In this document: positions 27,690 through 36,516 of the stretch, in pieces
Numbering within the stretch: position 1 is the first letter of the stretch
How the letters are laid out: every line of letters begins with the position of its first letter
Assembly: GCF_000147675.1 (NCBI RefSeq)
Contig: NZ_ADGQ01000073.1
Coordinates: forward strand, 1-47,777
From: Peptostreptococcus stomatis DSM 17678
GTDB lineage: Bacteria; Bacillota; Clostridia; Peptostreptococcales; Peptostreptococcaceae
DNA: 47,777 nucleotides
Direction: 5' to 3'
Notes under the pieces: generated by a model
Seen by the model: the letters and a program-made list of their open reading frames with translations, nothing else
What the model was told of the DNA's origin: nothing
Databases searched by the model: none
Position numbers and translations under genes: made by a program

Positions 27690-28934
27690 ATGAAATATAA
27701 GAAGTTAGAAATTTTAACATATGAAAGAGCTGATATAGATAGGGAATTGTGCCTACGAAAAAATCCATATCTGACTACTTTTTTGAACTTTACTATAAAT
27801 CCCATAGTTAGGGGGGAAAAAATCACCAACCAGGTATATGAACTTTTTTTCAATCAGATACCACCTATAACAAGCCTATCAGAAAAAATCATGAAACAGT
27901 CAAGTCAAATTAAAGACTTAAATAATAGTATACCGGATATAGCTGGGTGGGCTGTTATAAAGAAGGTTTTGATAAATGAGGTTCAATCCAGCAACCTCAT
28001 AGAAGGTCTTGCATCTAGTAAAGAAGAACTAAGAACTGCCCTAGAGCCTGATTCTACCCCAAAAAATAATCGCTACTATTCTATAATCAATGCCTATCAT
28101 GAGATTATTACTAGCGAAGATATATACATAGATACTCCTGTGGATATAAGAAAACTTTATGACCGTATTTTTGATTCTAGTCCAGATATTGATACCTGGC
28201 CTGATGGGGGCGTGTTTAGAAGGGAACCTGCTTATATATATAATGGGCTAAATAAGGTCCATACCGGTATTAAAGGGGAGGAGAACATTGTACTTGAGAT
28301 AGAAAAATTGATAGAAATTATGAACAGACAGGATATCAATTTCATTTCTAAGGCCTGTATATGCCACTACATATTTGAATATATCCACCCATTTTATGAT
28401 GGAAATGGCCGCCTGGGTAGATTTCTAATGTCATCCTACCTAAAGAGAAAGTTGGATATTTTTACTGCTATTTCTATATCATATAGTCTTAAGGACCTAA
28501 AAAACAAGTACCGTGATATGTTTTTAGATATCGCAAAAAAGAAAAATTATGGGGAGCTTACCCACTTTGTATGGGAAATGATGGAGATAATATACGATGG
28601 CCAGACCAAGGTTAAAAAACTCTTATCAGACTCCCTAAATAAATTAGAATATATAGAAGAAAAGATAGAGTCCTTAAATATGGATGAACTATCAAAAAGC
28701 ATCCTCTACCTATATTCACAGGCATATGCTTTTGATGAAGATGGAAGGCTAACAGATAATATGCTTATCGATTACTTAAGAGCTGATGGATATTCTAAGC
28801 CATACTCTAAAAGACAGATTAGGGATGCTATCTCATCATTGGAGGAAATGTCCTACCTAAGCCTGGTTAAACGAAGACCCCTAATCCACGAGCTTAGTGA
28901 CTATATAAAGAGCGATATATATGAACTTGACTAG
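27690..28934 (+). CDS. Fic family protein (class II, N-terminal inhibitory helix)
   Basis: 414 residues. Fic enzymes usually transfer AMP from ATP to a hydroxyl group on a target protein. The complete core motif HPFYDGNGRLGR is at 233-244, with catalytic His233. An inhibitory [S/T]xxxE[G/N] motif, SNLIEG, is at 101-106, so Glu105 should block ATP binding until released: self-inhibition is built into the chain. The C-terminus (about 335-414, including KPYSKRQIRDAISSLEEMSYLSLV) looks like a winged helix. The ATG follows AAAGGGGGTATTATT; an in-frame start 36 bases earlier has no site. No antitoxin gene is adjacent, which fits the internal inhibitor. Confidence 0.92.
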   Translation: MKYKKLEILTYERADIDRELCLRKNPYLTTFLNFTINPIVRGEKITNQVYELFFNQIPPITSLSEKIMKQSSQIKDLNNSIPDIAGWAVIKKVLINEVQSSNLIEGLASSKEELRTALEPDSTPKNNRYYSIINAYHEIITSEDIYIDTPVDIRKLYDRIFDSSPDIDTWPDGGVFRREPAYIYNGLNKVHTGIKGEENIVLEIEKLIEIMNRQDINFISKACICHYIFEYIHPFYDGNGRLGRFLMSSYLKRKLDIFTAISISYSLKDLKNKYRDMFLDIAKKKNYGELTHFVWEMMEIIYDGQTKVKKLLSDSLNKLEYIEEKIESLNMDELSKSILYLYSQAYAFDEDGRLTDNMLIDYLRADGYSKPYSKRQIRDAISSLEEMSYLSLVKRRPLIHELSDYIKSDIYELD

Positions 28935-29001
28935 GATAGGCTCCTATTTTTAAAAAACCCTTATTTAAGGGAAATTCAAGCTGTAAATTTGGAGGATAAT
29001 T

Positions 29002-30000
29002 ATGAAAAAAACTAAGATAAATATAGTGTCAGGCTTTTTAGGATCTGGCAAGACCACATTCATTAAAAAATTAATCAAGGAGGCTGATGACTTTTCCAAG
29101 ACTGTCATCATAGAAAATGAGTTCGGAGAGGTAAGCATAGACGGGGCCATCCTTGAAAGAGAAGGCCTGTCTGTCAGAGAGATAAATGCAGGTTGCATAT
29201 GCTGCTCTGTAGCTGGAGACTTTGCCTCCTCTATAAACGATATTAAAAAAGCCTTTGATCCTGATAAAATCCTGATAGAGCCCTCTGGTGTAGGCAAGCT
29301 ATCTGATATAAAGGCTATTTGCCTTAAATATCCAGACCTATTTGAGATAAACCGATCTATCACTATTATAGACGCTAGTAAGTACTCAATGTACAAGGTC
29401 AATTTTGGGGACTTTTATCTGGATCAAATTAAAAACTCTGACACCATAATCTTCAGCAGGTATAGTCAGGCCAAGGAGGCTGGTATAGATATAGGTCAAA
29501 TCATAGCTGATATAAAGAAAGAAAACGACCAGGTCCAGGTTATCGACTCAGAGTGGGATGGCTTTAGGGCCACAGACCTATTGGAGTCTAAAATCCTCGA
29601 AAGCAGGGAAGGTAGACTAAAAACAGCCCAAGATAGGCTGGGACTCTTTAACAGTAATGGACACCACCATGGTACAAATACCGGGGATGACCATTCTCAT
29701 GATGACTCTTCTTGCCATGACCACCATCATGATTCTGCTGATGAATTCACCAGCCTAACCCTTACTGTCAACAGGACTTTCTCCAGGGAAGACATCCAGG
29801 CCCTTTTAGAAGCTTTTGACACAGGCCTATATGGAACTATTATCAGGGCCAAGGGAAGTCTTCCTGGCCAGGTAAAGGCCTTGGAATTCGACTATGTTCC
29901 TCAGGAAATGTCCATTCGTGACCTTGACCAAAAAGGTGACCACCATGTGGTCATTATAGGAAAAGACTTAAATTCGGAAGCGCTTTTAAAAGTTTTTTAA
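29002..30000 (+). CDS. CobW/COG0523-type G3E GTPase, putative metallochaperone
   Basis: 332 residues. Walker A GFLGSGKTT (11-19), the metal-binding CICC motif (Cys65, Cys67, Cys68), a His/Asp-rich metal loop at about 220-243 (HHHGTNTGDDHSHDD and DHHHD), and a C-terminal CobW_C domain. Such proteins deliver zinc or another metal using GTP. The usual NKxD guanine-recognition motif is not visible; SRYS stands in its place (152-155), so base choice may differ. The ATG follows TTTGGAGGATAATT. A role in zinc supply is supported only loosely by the ZnuABC and Fur-type genes 13 kb away. Confidence 0.88.
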   Translation: MKKTKINIVSGFLGSGKTTFIKKLIKEADDFSKTVIIENEFGEVSIDGAILEREGLSVREINAGCICCSVAGDFASSINDIKKAFDPDKILIEPSGVGKLSDIKAICLKYPDLFEINRSITIIDASKYSMYKVNFGDFYLDQIKNSDTIIFSRYSQAKEAGIDIGQIIADIKKENDQVQVIDSEWDGFRATDLLESKILESREGRLKTAQDRLGLFNSNGHHHGTNTGDDHSHDDSSCHDHHHDSADEFTSLTLTVNRTFSREDIQALLEAFDTGLYGTIIRAKGSLPGQVKALEFDYVPQEMSIRDLDQKGDHHVVIIGKDLNSEALLKVF

Positions 30001-30116
30001 ATTTTCTGTCTTTAAAAAGGGTTTTCACCTAACTTTGTAGAATTATATAACAATTGGCCTTGCGTGAGACAAAAAAAATACGCATGCAACAAAAAAATAA
30101 GAAAGTGGGTGCTTGT

Positions 30117-32042
30117 ATGAAAATCTATAATAGCGAGAAGATAAGGAATATTGCGGTGTTAGGGCATAGCGGTTGCGGTAAAACTAATTTATTAGAAACT
30201 ATCGCACATGCCGCAAATGTCAACAAAATCCCTAAGCTAAGCAATAATGTACAAATGACTTACAGTATGAGTCTAATGCCAGTTGAGTATGAAGGTTTCA
30301 AATTCAACTTTATAGACACTCCTGGTTATACAGACTTCACTGGAGATGTAGTAACAGCCCTAGCAGCCAGTGATGCTGCCATAATTGTTATTGATGCCAC
30401 TGACCCTATGCAGGTAGGAACTGAAAAGGCGCTAGAATTGACAGAGGGTATACCAAAGTTCATGTTTATCAACAAGATAGACAACGAAAAGGCTAGGTAC
30501 AAGGATGTTATCGAAATGCTAAATGAAAAATTCGAAAACAAGATAGTACCTATGATATCTCCTGAATTTAAGGATGGAAAATTTGTAAAACTTCACAATG
30601 TTTTCGAAAATTATGAAGGTCTAGACCAGGAATTTAAACTTCAGGCTAAACAGTCATACGATGCCTTGATGGAACTAATAGCAGAAACAGATGACAACTA
30701 CCTTGAAAAGTTCTTCGAGGGTGAAGAATTAACTAATGAAGAAATCAAAAATGGTATCACAATCGGTATAAAGAGGGGTGATATCATACCGGTAATTTCA
30801 GGTTCTACTATCAACAATATAGGTACAGCTGAGATTTTGGCATCTCTAGAAAACTATATAGACCCTACATATGTTGACCAGGCTAGTCCTTTCAAGGGAA
30901 CAGTATTTAAGACATTTATAGATCCTTTCGTAGGAAAGATTTCATACATTTATATAACTCATGGTTCTATCTCCAAGGACAAGGAGGTTTTCAACCTAAG
31001 GTCTGGAAACAAGGAAAAAATCTCCAACATCTACACTATCCGTGGTGGTGAATTGATAGAGCTACAGGAAGCAAATGCAGGTGATATCATAGTAGTTACA
31101 AAGGTTGCAGGCCTAGCTACAGGTGATACTATATCATTTAACAAGGATGCAGAGGTCGAACTGGAAATCAACTTCCCTAAGCCACAGATATACTTTGCTA
31201 TAGCTCCTAAAAACAAGAACGATGAAGACAAGATGGCCAATGTCCTAACTAGGTTGGTTGGAGAAGACCCAACTCTTCACTACTATAGGAACAACGAAAC
31301 TCACCAGGCCCTAATTGGTGGCCAGGGCGAGCTACACATAAAGACTCTTGTAAACAAGATGAAGGACAAGTTTGGTATAGAGGTAAGCCTAGATGACCTG
31401 AAGGTTCCTTATAGGGAAACTATCAAGGGAACATCAGATGTAGAAGGTAAGCACAAGAAACAGTCTGGTGGTCATGGTCAATATGGTCATGTAAAGATCA
31501 GGTTCTCTAGAAGTGAATCAGAATTCGACTTCTCTGAAGAACTATTCGGTGGTTCAGTACCTAAGTCTTATGTACCAGCAGTAGAAAAGGGTCTAAAGGA
31601 CTCCATGCTAAAGGGTGTATTGGCTGGTTACCCTGTAACAAATATTAAGGCAGTCCTATATGATGGTTCATACCATGATGTAGACTCTTCAGAAATGGCC
31701 TTCAAGATGGCAGCTTCTATAGCCTTTAAGAAAGGTATGGAAGAAGCTAAGCCAGTCCTTCTTGAACCAGTTATGAAGCTGACTATTACTATTCCAGAAG
31801 AGTACATGGGAGATGTAATGGGCGACATGAACAAGAGAAGGGGTAAAATCCTGGGTATGGAATCAAATGGTAAGGGCAAGCAGATATTAGAAGCTCTAGC
31901 TCCTCAGGGAGAAACTTTCAAGTATGCCATCGACCTTAAGTCTATGACTCAGGGTAGGGGATATTTCGAAATGGAATTTGATAGCTATGCAGAGGTTCCA
32001 TCTAGCTCGGCTGAAAAAATAATCGCAGCAGCAAATGCTTAA
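30117..32042 (+). CDS. Elongation factor G-like GTPase (EF-G paralogue)
   Basis: 641 residues, shorter than true EF-G (about 690). It has the P-loop GHSGCGKT (16-23), G3 DTPG (67-70), G4 NKID (119-122), then EF-G domains II to V, including VPYRETIKG, HKKQSGGHGQYGHV and the domain V end MTQGRGYFEMEFDSYAEVP. Switch I is shortened: only about 43 residues separate the P-loop from DTPG and no R-G-I-[TS] is found. The ATG at 30117 is chosen because the N-terminus MKIYNSEKIRNIAVLGHSG fits the family; the ribosome-binding site (GTGGGTG) is weak, and the earlier in-frame TTG has no support. It is probably a second EF-G-like protein (EF-G II type), not the main translocase. Confidence 0.9.
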   Translation: MKIYNSEKIRNIAVLGHSGCGKTNLLETIAHAANVNKIPKLSNNVQMTYSMSLMPVEYEGFKFNFIDTPGYTDFTGDVVTALAASDAAIIVIDATDPMQVGTEKALELTEGIPKFMFINKIDNEKARYKDVIEMLNEKFENKIVPMISPEFKDGKFVKLHNVFENYEGLDQEFKLQAKQSYDALMELIAETDDNYLEKFFEGEELTNEEIKNGITIGIKRGDIIPVISGSTINNIGTAEILASLENYIDPTYVDQASPFKGTVFKTFIDPFVGKISYIYITHGSISKDKEVFNLRSGNKEKISNIYTIRGGELIELQEANAGDIIVVTKVAGLATGDTISFNKDAEVELEINFPKPQIYFAIAPKNKNDEDKMANVLTRLVGEDPTLHYYRNNETHQALIGGQGELHIKTLVNKMKDKFGIEVSLDDLKVPYRETIKGTSDVEGKHKKQSGGHGQYGHVKIRFSRSESEFDFSEELFGGSVPKSYVPAVEKGLKDSMLKGVLAGYPVTNIKAVLYDGSYHDVDSSEMAFKMAASIAFKKGMEEAKPVLLEPVMKLTITIPEEYMGDVMGDMNKRRGKILGMESNGKGKQILEALAPQGETFKYAIDLKSMTQGRGYFEMEFDSYAEVPSSSAEKIIAAANA

Positions 32043-32092
32043 AAGGTTGATATAAGCCCTACTCATAGATTGAATATACTAGTTTTTGATTT

Positions 32093-32118
32093 GGACTCCC
32101 CCTTGTGGGAGTCCTTTT
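32093..32118 (+). terminator. Terminator of the EF-G-like gene
   Basis: GGACTCCC (32093-32100) pairs with GGGAGTCC (32107-32114), followed by TTTT. Confidence 0.85.
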
Positions 32119-32262
32119 CTAGCGATTAAATATTTTAATACTAAGGTAACTAAATATTTATTTTCTATGGTAATTTGACCCTTTTTGTAAATTTTATATA
32201 TTAAATTTGTATATATTTTATTTTTTTATGTTTTTTTTATTTATAGTTTTTTATAAAAATGT

Positions 32263-32308
32263 TATAATAAGAGTAGATATATTTGCAGATGTAATACAAA
32301 TCTTACAT
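32263..32308 (+). promoter_or_regulatory. Promoter -10 and operator-like repeat of the BlaI-type gene
   Basis: TATAAT at 32263-32268 has only a poor -35. Twenty bases downstream, ATGTAA (32289-32294) and TTACAT (32303-32308) form an inverted repeat with extra TACA inside. TACA/TGTA half-sites are typical of BlaI/MecI operators, which suggests self-regulation. Confidence 0.5.
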
Positions 32309-32374
32309 TCTACGTGTGGACTTCTAATGGTAGAGTCCTACTAAAATATCAATAATTTTTTAAGGAGGAGCAAA

Positions 32375-32740
32375 ATGAGAGGTTTATTAACAAAATTAAG
32401 CGACAGAGAAGAAGATGTAATGTCAATATTATGGAACACTGACAAGTCTCTTACTGCGACTGAAATTTTCCACTGCAATGAAGAAATCAGCAAGAATACT
32501 ATTCAAGTTGTGTTAAGAAACTTGTTAAAGAAAGAGTACATCAAGGTTAGCGACGTGGTTTACAGTGGAACTACCCTATCTAGGAGCTACACCTACCTAA
32601 TTACTGCTGAAGAATACGCTGCAGACCAGCTACAGGCCTTAAAGAATTCAACTTTTTCTTTTTCACATACTGCATTTTATGAGTATATGAAAAAATATGG
32701 TAATCAGGATATATTAGATGGTATTAAGAAAAATGCATAA
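32375..32740 (+). CDS. BlaI/MecI/CopY family transcriptional repressor
   Basis: 121 residues. The N-terminal winged helix is clear: LSDREEDVMSILWNTDKSLTATEI, then NTIQVVLRNLLKKEYIKV, where a DNA-recognition helix sits. The C-terminal part should form the dimer. BlaI repressors normally lose DNA binding when a BlaR1 membrane peptidase cleaves them. No BlaR1 gene or beta-lactamase is next to it, and the gene stands alone between two terminators. So the inducer and targets are unknown. A strong TAAGGAGGAGCAAA site precedes the ATG. Confidence 0.9.
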   Translation: MRGLLTKLSDREEDVMSILWNTDKSLTATEIFHCNEEISKNTIQVVLRNLLKKEYIKVSDVVYSGTTLSRSYTYLITAEEYAADQLQALKNSTFSFSHTAFYEYMKKYGNQDILDGIKKNA

Positions 32741-32772
32741 TATTTAATCTCTTGAACAGAATAGTTCTATAC

Positions 32773-32814
32773 AAAGGCGAGGGACTGGACATAAGACCAG
32801 TCCCTTGCCTTTTT
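32773..32814 (+). terminator. Terminator of the BlaI-type gene
   Basis: GGCGAGGGACTGG (32776-32788) pairs with CCAGTCCCTTGCC (32797-32809) with one G-U, followed by five T residues. Confidence 0.9.
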
Positions 32815-32837
32815 GAATTTACATTATAAGCACTAAA

Positions 32838-32846
32838 TGATATAAT
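32838..32846 (+). promoter_or_regulatory. Promoter of the yybS-gdpP-rplI operon
   Basis: Extended -10 TGATATAAT about 40 bases before the TTG start of the DUF2232 gene. No strong -35 is visible. Confidence 0.5.
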
Positions 32847-32884
32847 ATATTAGATAACCACTATGAATCGGAGGTGATATTATA

Positions 32885-33925
32885 TTGGTTAATGATACAA
32901 ATAGAAAAACGATAATAAACCTGTCCATGTTGGTCTTGTGCCTGCTATTTATTTCCTTAGCTAGCATAGACCCTTCTTTAGCCTTTTTATCCATAGTAGC
33001 AGTTATACCTATGGTCTTGATAGGCATGGAGGCAAATCCGATATTTTCACTTTCGGCAGCCATACTTATGGTTTCCCTGGCTTTTTTACTGGGTGGCCTA
33101 CAATTTGCCTTGGCAACAAGCTTGATGTATGTACTGCCTGGTCTAATTTCTGGCATATTTATATCCAACGAAAGTTTTGTAAGTGTGGATAGGGTTAGAT
33201 TTAAAATAAGATTGCAAAAGGGTGATGACATTTATAAGTTTGCATCCTTGAAGATCTTTCTCTTATCTGTAGCATTTTTTGCTGTTGGTCTACTTGCCTA
33301 TACAGCTATACTTAAATACTACTTTAATCTTGACCTGGTCAAGAACCTACAAACAGATATAAACACCATACTGGATTTATATAAAAAGAACTTGACTGCT
33401 GAGGAATATGGGGCTATAAAGGATGCAGGTTTTATAGAATTTATATCCAATTCCAGCAGCCTATACCTGCTTATTACCTATATTAAGTCTATAATATTGG
33501 CCTTGATAGCCTACTACATATGCATCCCTCTTTCCAGGCTTGCATATAAGGAAAAGATACACAATATTCCTGTTGACAGTATCTTCCTACCAGGTAGGCC
33601 GGTCTTGGTGCTTTTTGTGACACTTGTAAGTCTTTATGCTATAAACTTGTCCTTTCCAAACCTGGACCTAATGAGCGTAATAAACAATTTTATCCTGATT
33701 ATGAACTTACTCTTCTTCTTGGAAGGAGTCTCCTTGATAGTATTCCTGGTGAAGAACTGGAAGCATATCAGAAAAGAAGTAAACATGTTGATTATATTTG
33801 TAATAATAGTATTTATGGGCATCCTACCAGGCATAGGAATCCTGGGTATGCTGGACAATATGCTAAACTACAGGCAAAGATGGTATTCTAATTCGGAAGG
33901 TAGGGGTGATAACTATGGAAAATAA
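32885..33925 (+). CDS. YybS-like (DUF2232) membrane protein
   Basis: 346 residues with about eight hydrophobic segments and few charged loops apart from a central region (residues 95-180). The position directly before gdpP-rplI-dnaB and the hydrophobicity pattern match Bacillus YybS (DUF2232), a conserved protein of unknown role. The start is TTG at 32885-32887, eight bases after CGGAGGTGA; no ATG with a comparable site exists. Its 3' end overlaps the gdpP start by eleven bases, so translation of the two is probably coupled. Confidence 0.82.
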   Translation: MVNDTNRKTIINLSMLVLCLLFISLASIDPSLAFLSIVAVIPMVLIGMEANPIFSLSAAILMVSLAFLLGGLQFALATSLMYVLPGLISGIFISNESFVSVDRVRFKIRLQKGDDIYKFASLKIFLLSVAFFAVGLLAYTAILKYYFNLDLVKNLQTDINTILDLYKKNLTAEEYGAIKDAGFIEFISNSSSLYLLITYIKSIILALIAYYICIPLSRLAYKEKIHNIPVDSIFLPGRPVLVLFVTLVSLYAINLSFPNLDLMSVINNFILIMNLLFFLEGVSLIVFLVKNWKHIRKEVNMLIIFVIIVFMGILPGIGILGMLDNMLNYRQRWYSNSEGRGDNYGK

Positions 33926-35930
33926 AAATAAAAAATCAAGCTTATTCTCCTATTTTTCTTACCTGTACTTTGCGGTTATATTCCTCATGTCAGCCTATAT
34001 AACTTATAAGAACCTGGCTTTGGGAATAGGATCTTTCTTGGTTTTAATAGTCCTGGTTCTTATATATATAAATAAAAAGAAAACGGACCTAAAGAGATGG
34101 CGTGATAGGGTTCAGAGTGCTTCTTTCAATTTTAGTAATTTGACAAAGAGGTCCCTACTCAACCTACCTATCCCCCTATGTATCTTGGAAATGGATGGTA
34201 CCATATCTTGGGCTAATAAGTACTTTGACCTTATGGTGGGCCTTGAAGAAGGGTCTACATCTATAGGTGACAACCTTGAAGATATAGTTGGGGAAATAAC
34301 CCTTAGGAAGGTCCTGGATGAGTCAAAAATCATGGAGGATGAATTCATCTACAAGGATAGGTCCTATACACTTAGGTACTGCTTTACTAAAACAGATGAC
34401 AAAAGCCAAACTGGACCTGAGTTCAGGATAGTAATGTACTGGCTAGACCATACTGACCTAGACCAACTAAGAATAGAGCTTGATAACAACAAGCCAGCTA
34501 TTATGGTTATAGAAATAGATGGCTACGATGATGTAATAAAGAGTACTCCTGAAGACAACCAGTCCTTGATCAGGGTGGATATCGAAAAGATTATATCCAA
34601 ATTAGAGGACGAAACCGAGGGCCAGATAGAAAAGCTAGCCAATGATAAATATGTCTTGTTTACTAACAAGATGGCCATTAAAAAATTAGAAAAGTGTAAA
34701 TTCCCAATCCTCGACGAGGCCAGGGAAATAGATAGGGATAATAGTCTTCCTGTCAGCCTTAGTGTGGGGGTTGGATACGATGGAAAGACAATAGAAGAAA
34801 CCGGTAAATTTGCCTCTGGTGCCATAGATATGGTCCTGGGTAGGGGTGGAGACCAGGTTGCTGTAAAGAATGGAGATGGCTATAACTTCTTTGGAGGCAA
34901 GTCCAAGGGCTTTGAAAGAAAGACCAAGGTTAAGTCCAGGCTAATAGGCCATGCCTTTAGGGAAATTGTCAGCCAAAGTGACGATATCCTAATTATGGGT
35001 CACCACTATCCTGACATGGACGCTATGGGTGCTGCTGTAGGTGTATTTGACATATGTAAGTCATATGGCAAAAAGGCCCACATAGTACTGGATGAAGTCA
35101 ATGAGGCTGTGGAGATCTTTGTAAATAGGGTAAAAGAAGAAAAATACTTTAAAGATATTTTTATAAGTCATGAAAGGGCCATAGACATGTGTAAGAGCAA
35201 GACTCTGGTTGTTGTGGTCGATACACACAGGCCTAGCTATACGGAGTGTCAGAAACTCCTTAATCTATCAAACAGGGTAGTAGTAATAGACCATCATAGG
35301 AGGGGGGTTGAATACATAAACGAAACAATCCTTCTATTCCATGAAATCTATGTATCCTCTACCTGTGAGATGGTCACTGAGCTAATCCAGTACACTGATT
35401 TTGACATAAAGATACACAAGTTAACAGCCGAGGGGCTTTTGGGCGGTATCTACCTTGACACGAAGAATTTTGAATTCAAGACAGGGGTAAGGACCTTCGA
35501 AGCTGCTTCCTACCTTAGAAATCTTGGAGCAGAAACCCTATCCGTTAAGAAGTTCTTCAACTCATATGCAGAAGACTTCCTGGTAAAGGCTGAAATTATA
35601 CAGAGAACTGAAATAGTAAAGGAGAGAATCTGTATATCCTATGCCAGGGCTGAAATAGACAATATCAATATTATCATAGCCAAGGCTGCAGATGAACTCC
35701 TAAATATCAAAAATATAGAGGCCTCATTTGTACTGGGTATGAGGGGTGATACAGTCTTTATCAGTGCCAGGTCACTGGGAGACATCAATGTTCACATCCT
35801 AATGGAAAAAATCGGTGGCGGTGGCCATATAGATATAGCTGGTGCCCAGCTTAAGGATGTAAGCCTATCCCAGGCCTACAATATGGTCAAAGACATAATA
35901 GAAGAATACTTAGAGGAGGAAGAAAAATAG
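33915..35930 (+). CDS. gdpP: Cyclic di-AMP phosphodiesterase, DHH/DHHA1 type
   Basis: 671 residues. Two N-terminal membrane helices (about 8-55), a PAS-like region (about 75-170), a degenerate GGDEF domain (about 185-325), then the DHH phosphoesterase core with MGHHYPDMDAMGAAVG near 362, VDTHRP near 435 and VIDHHRR near 458, and the DHHA1 end with GGGGHIDIAGAQ near 633. This is the complete GdpP (YybT) layout; the enzyme hydrolyses c-di-AMP at the membrane and opposes DisA, whose gene lies 9 kb away. The ATG at 33915 follows AGGGGTGAT and overlaps the upstream gene; an in-frame GTG lies nine bases earlier. Confidence 0.95.
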   Translation: MENKNKKSSLFSYFSYLYFAVIFLMSAYITYKNLALGIGSFLVLIVLVLIYINKKKTDLKRWRDRVQSASFNFSNLTKRSLLNLPIPLCILEMDGTISWANKYFDLMVGLEEGSTSIGDNLEDIVGEITLRKVLDESKIMEDEFIYKDRSYTLRYCFTKTDDKSQTGPEFRIVMYWLDHTDLDQLRIELDNNKPAIMVIEIDGYDDVIKSTPEDNQSLIRVDIEKIISKLEDETEGQIEKLANDKYVLFTNKMAIKKLEKCKFPILDEAREIDRDNSLPVSLSVGVGYDGKTIEETGKFASGAIDMVLGRGGDQVAVKNGDGYNFFGGKSKGFERKTKVKSRLIGHAFREIVSQSDDILIMGHHYPDMDAMGAAVGVFDICKSYGKKAHIVLDEVNEAVEIFVNRVKEEKYFKDIFISHERAIDMCKSKTLVVVVDTHRPSYTECQKLLNLSNRVVVIDHHRRGVEYINETILLFHEIYVSSTCEMVTELIQYTDFDIKIHKLTAEGLLGGIYLDTKNFEFKTGVRTFEAASYLRNLGAETLSVKKFFNSYAEDFLVKAEIIQRTEIVKERICISYARAEIDNINIIIAKAADELLNIKNIEASFVLGMRGDTVFISARSLGDINVHILMEKIGGGGHIDIAGAQLKDVSLSQAYNMVKDIIEEYLEEEEK

Positions 35931-36377
35931 ATGAAGGTTATTTTATTAAAAGATGTAAAGGGAACTGGTAAGAAGGGTGAAATAAAGGAAGTCAGCGATG
36001 GCTATGCGAGAAACTTCTTACTTAAAAAGGGTGTTGCTGTAGAGGCTAACCAGGCCAATATGAAAGAATTGGATGAAAAGTCCAAGTCTAAGGAAAGAAA
36101 GGCCCTTATTGAATATGAAGAAGCTGTCCTACTAGGTAAGCAGATGGAAAATGTCAACATCCAAATAGAAGTAAAGTCAGGTGAAGGCGGAAGATTATTT
36201 GGTTCTATAACTTCCAAGGAAATTGCTGAACAATTAAAAAAGCAGAAAAATATCGACATAGATAAAAGGAAAATCCTTATGGATGAACCTATAAGAACTC
36301 TAGGTTCAACACTTGTTGAAATCAAGCTTCACCAGAAGGTTATAACTAAGATTAGGGTGGACGTAAAAGAAAAGTAG
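35931..36377 (+). CDS. rplI: 50S ribosomal protein L9
   Basis: 148 residues, standard length. The N-terminal rRNA-binding domain [21 protein letters not shown] and [12 protein letters not shown] is followed by a long connecting helix and the C-terminal domain with GGRLFGSIT and [11 protein letters not shown]. It begins directly after the gdpP stop codon (TAGATG), with a GAGGAGGAAG site in the end of gdpP. The order yybS-gdpP-rplI-dnaB is conserved with Bacillus. Confidence 0.98.
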   Translation: MKVILLKDVKGTGKKGEIKEVSDGYARNFLLKKGVAVEANQANMKELDEKSKSKERKALIEYEEAVLLGKQMENVNIQIEVKSGEGGRLFGSITSKEIAEQLKKQKNIDIDKRKILMDEPIRTLGSTLVEIKLHQKVITKIRVDVKEK

Positions 36378-36400
36378 TAAAATACGGAGAATTATAAATA

Positions 36401-36426
36401 TTTAGCGAGGCTTGGTCCTCGCTAAA
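36401..36426 (+). other. Hairpin between rplI and dnaB
   Basis: TTTAGCGAGG (36401-36410) and CCTCGCTAAA (36417-36426) form a perfect 10-bp stem followed by TTTAAA. With so few T residues it is at best a partial terminator; it may instead mark an RNA processing site. Confidence 0.55.
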
Positions 36427-36516
36427 TTTAAATGGTTAGGATTATAACTTGGTAAGGCCCTTAGAGACCCTACCTAGCTAGCCCTACCCTACTAAACTAT
36501 AAGGAGGATAATAAGC

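Noticed and set aside
36401-36426. Full intrinsic terminator between rplI and dnaB
   Set aside because: The stem is perfect, but only three T residues follow.
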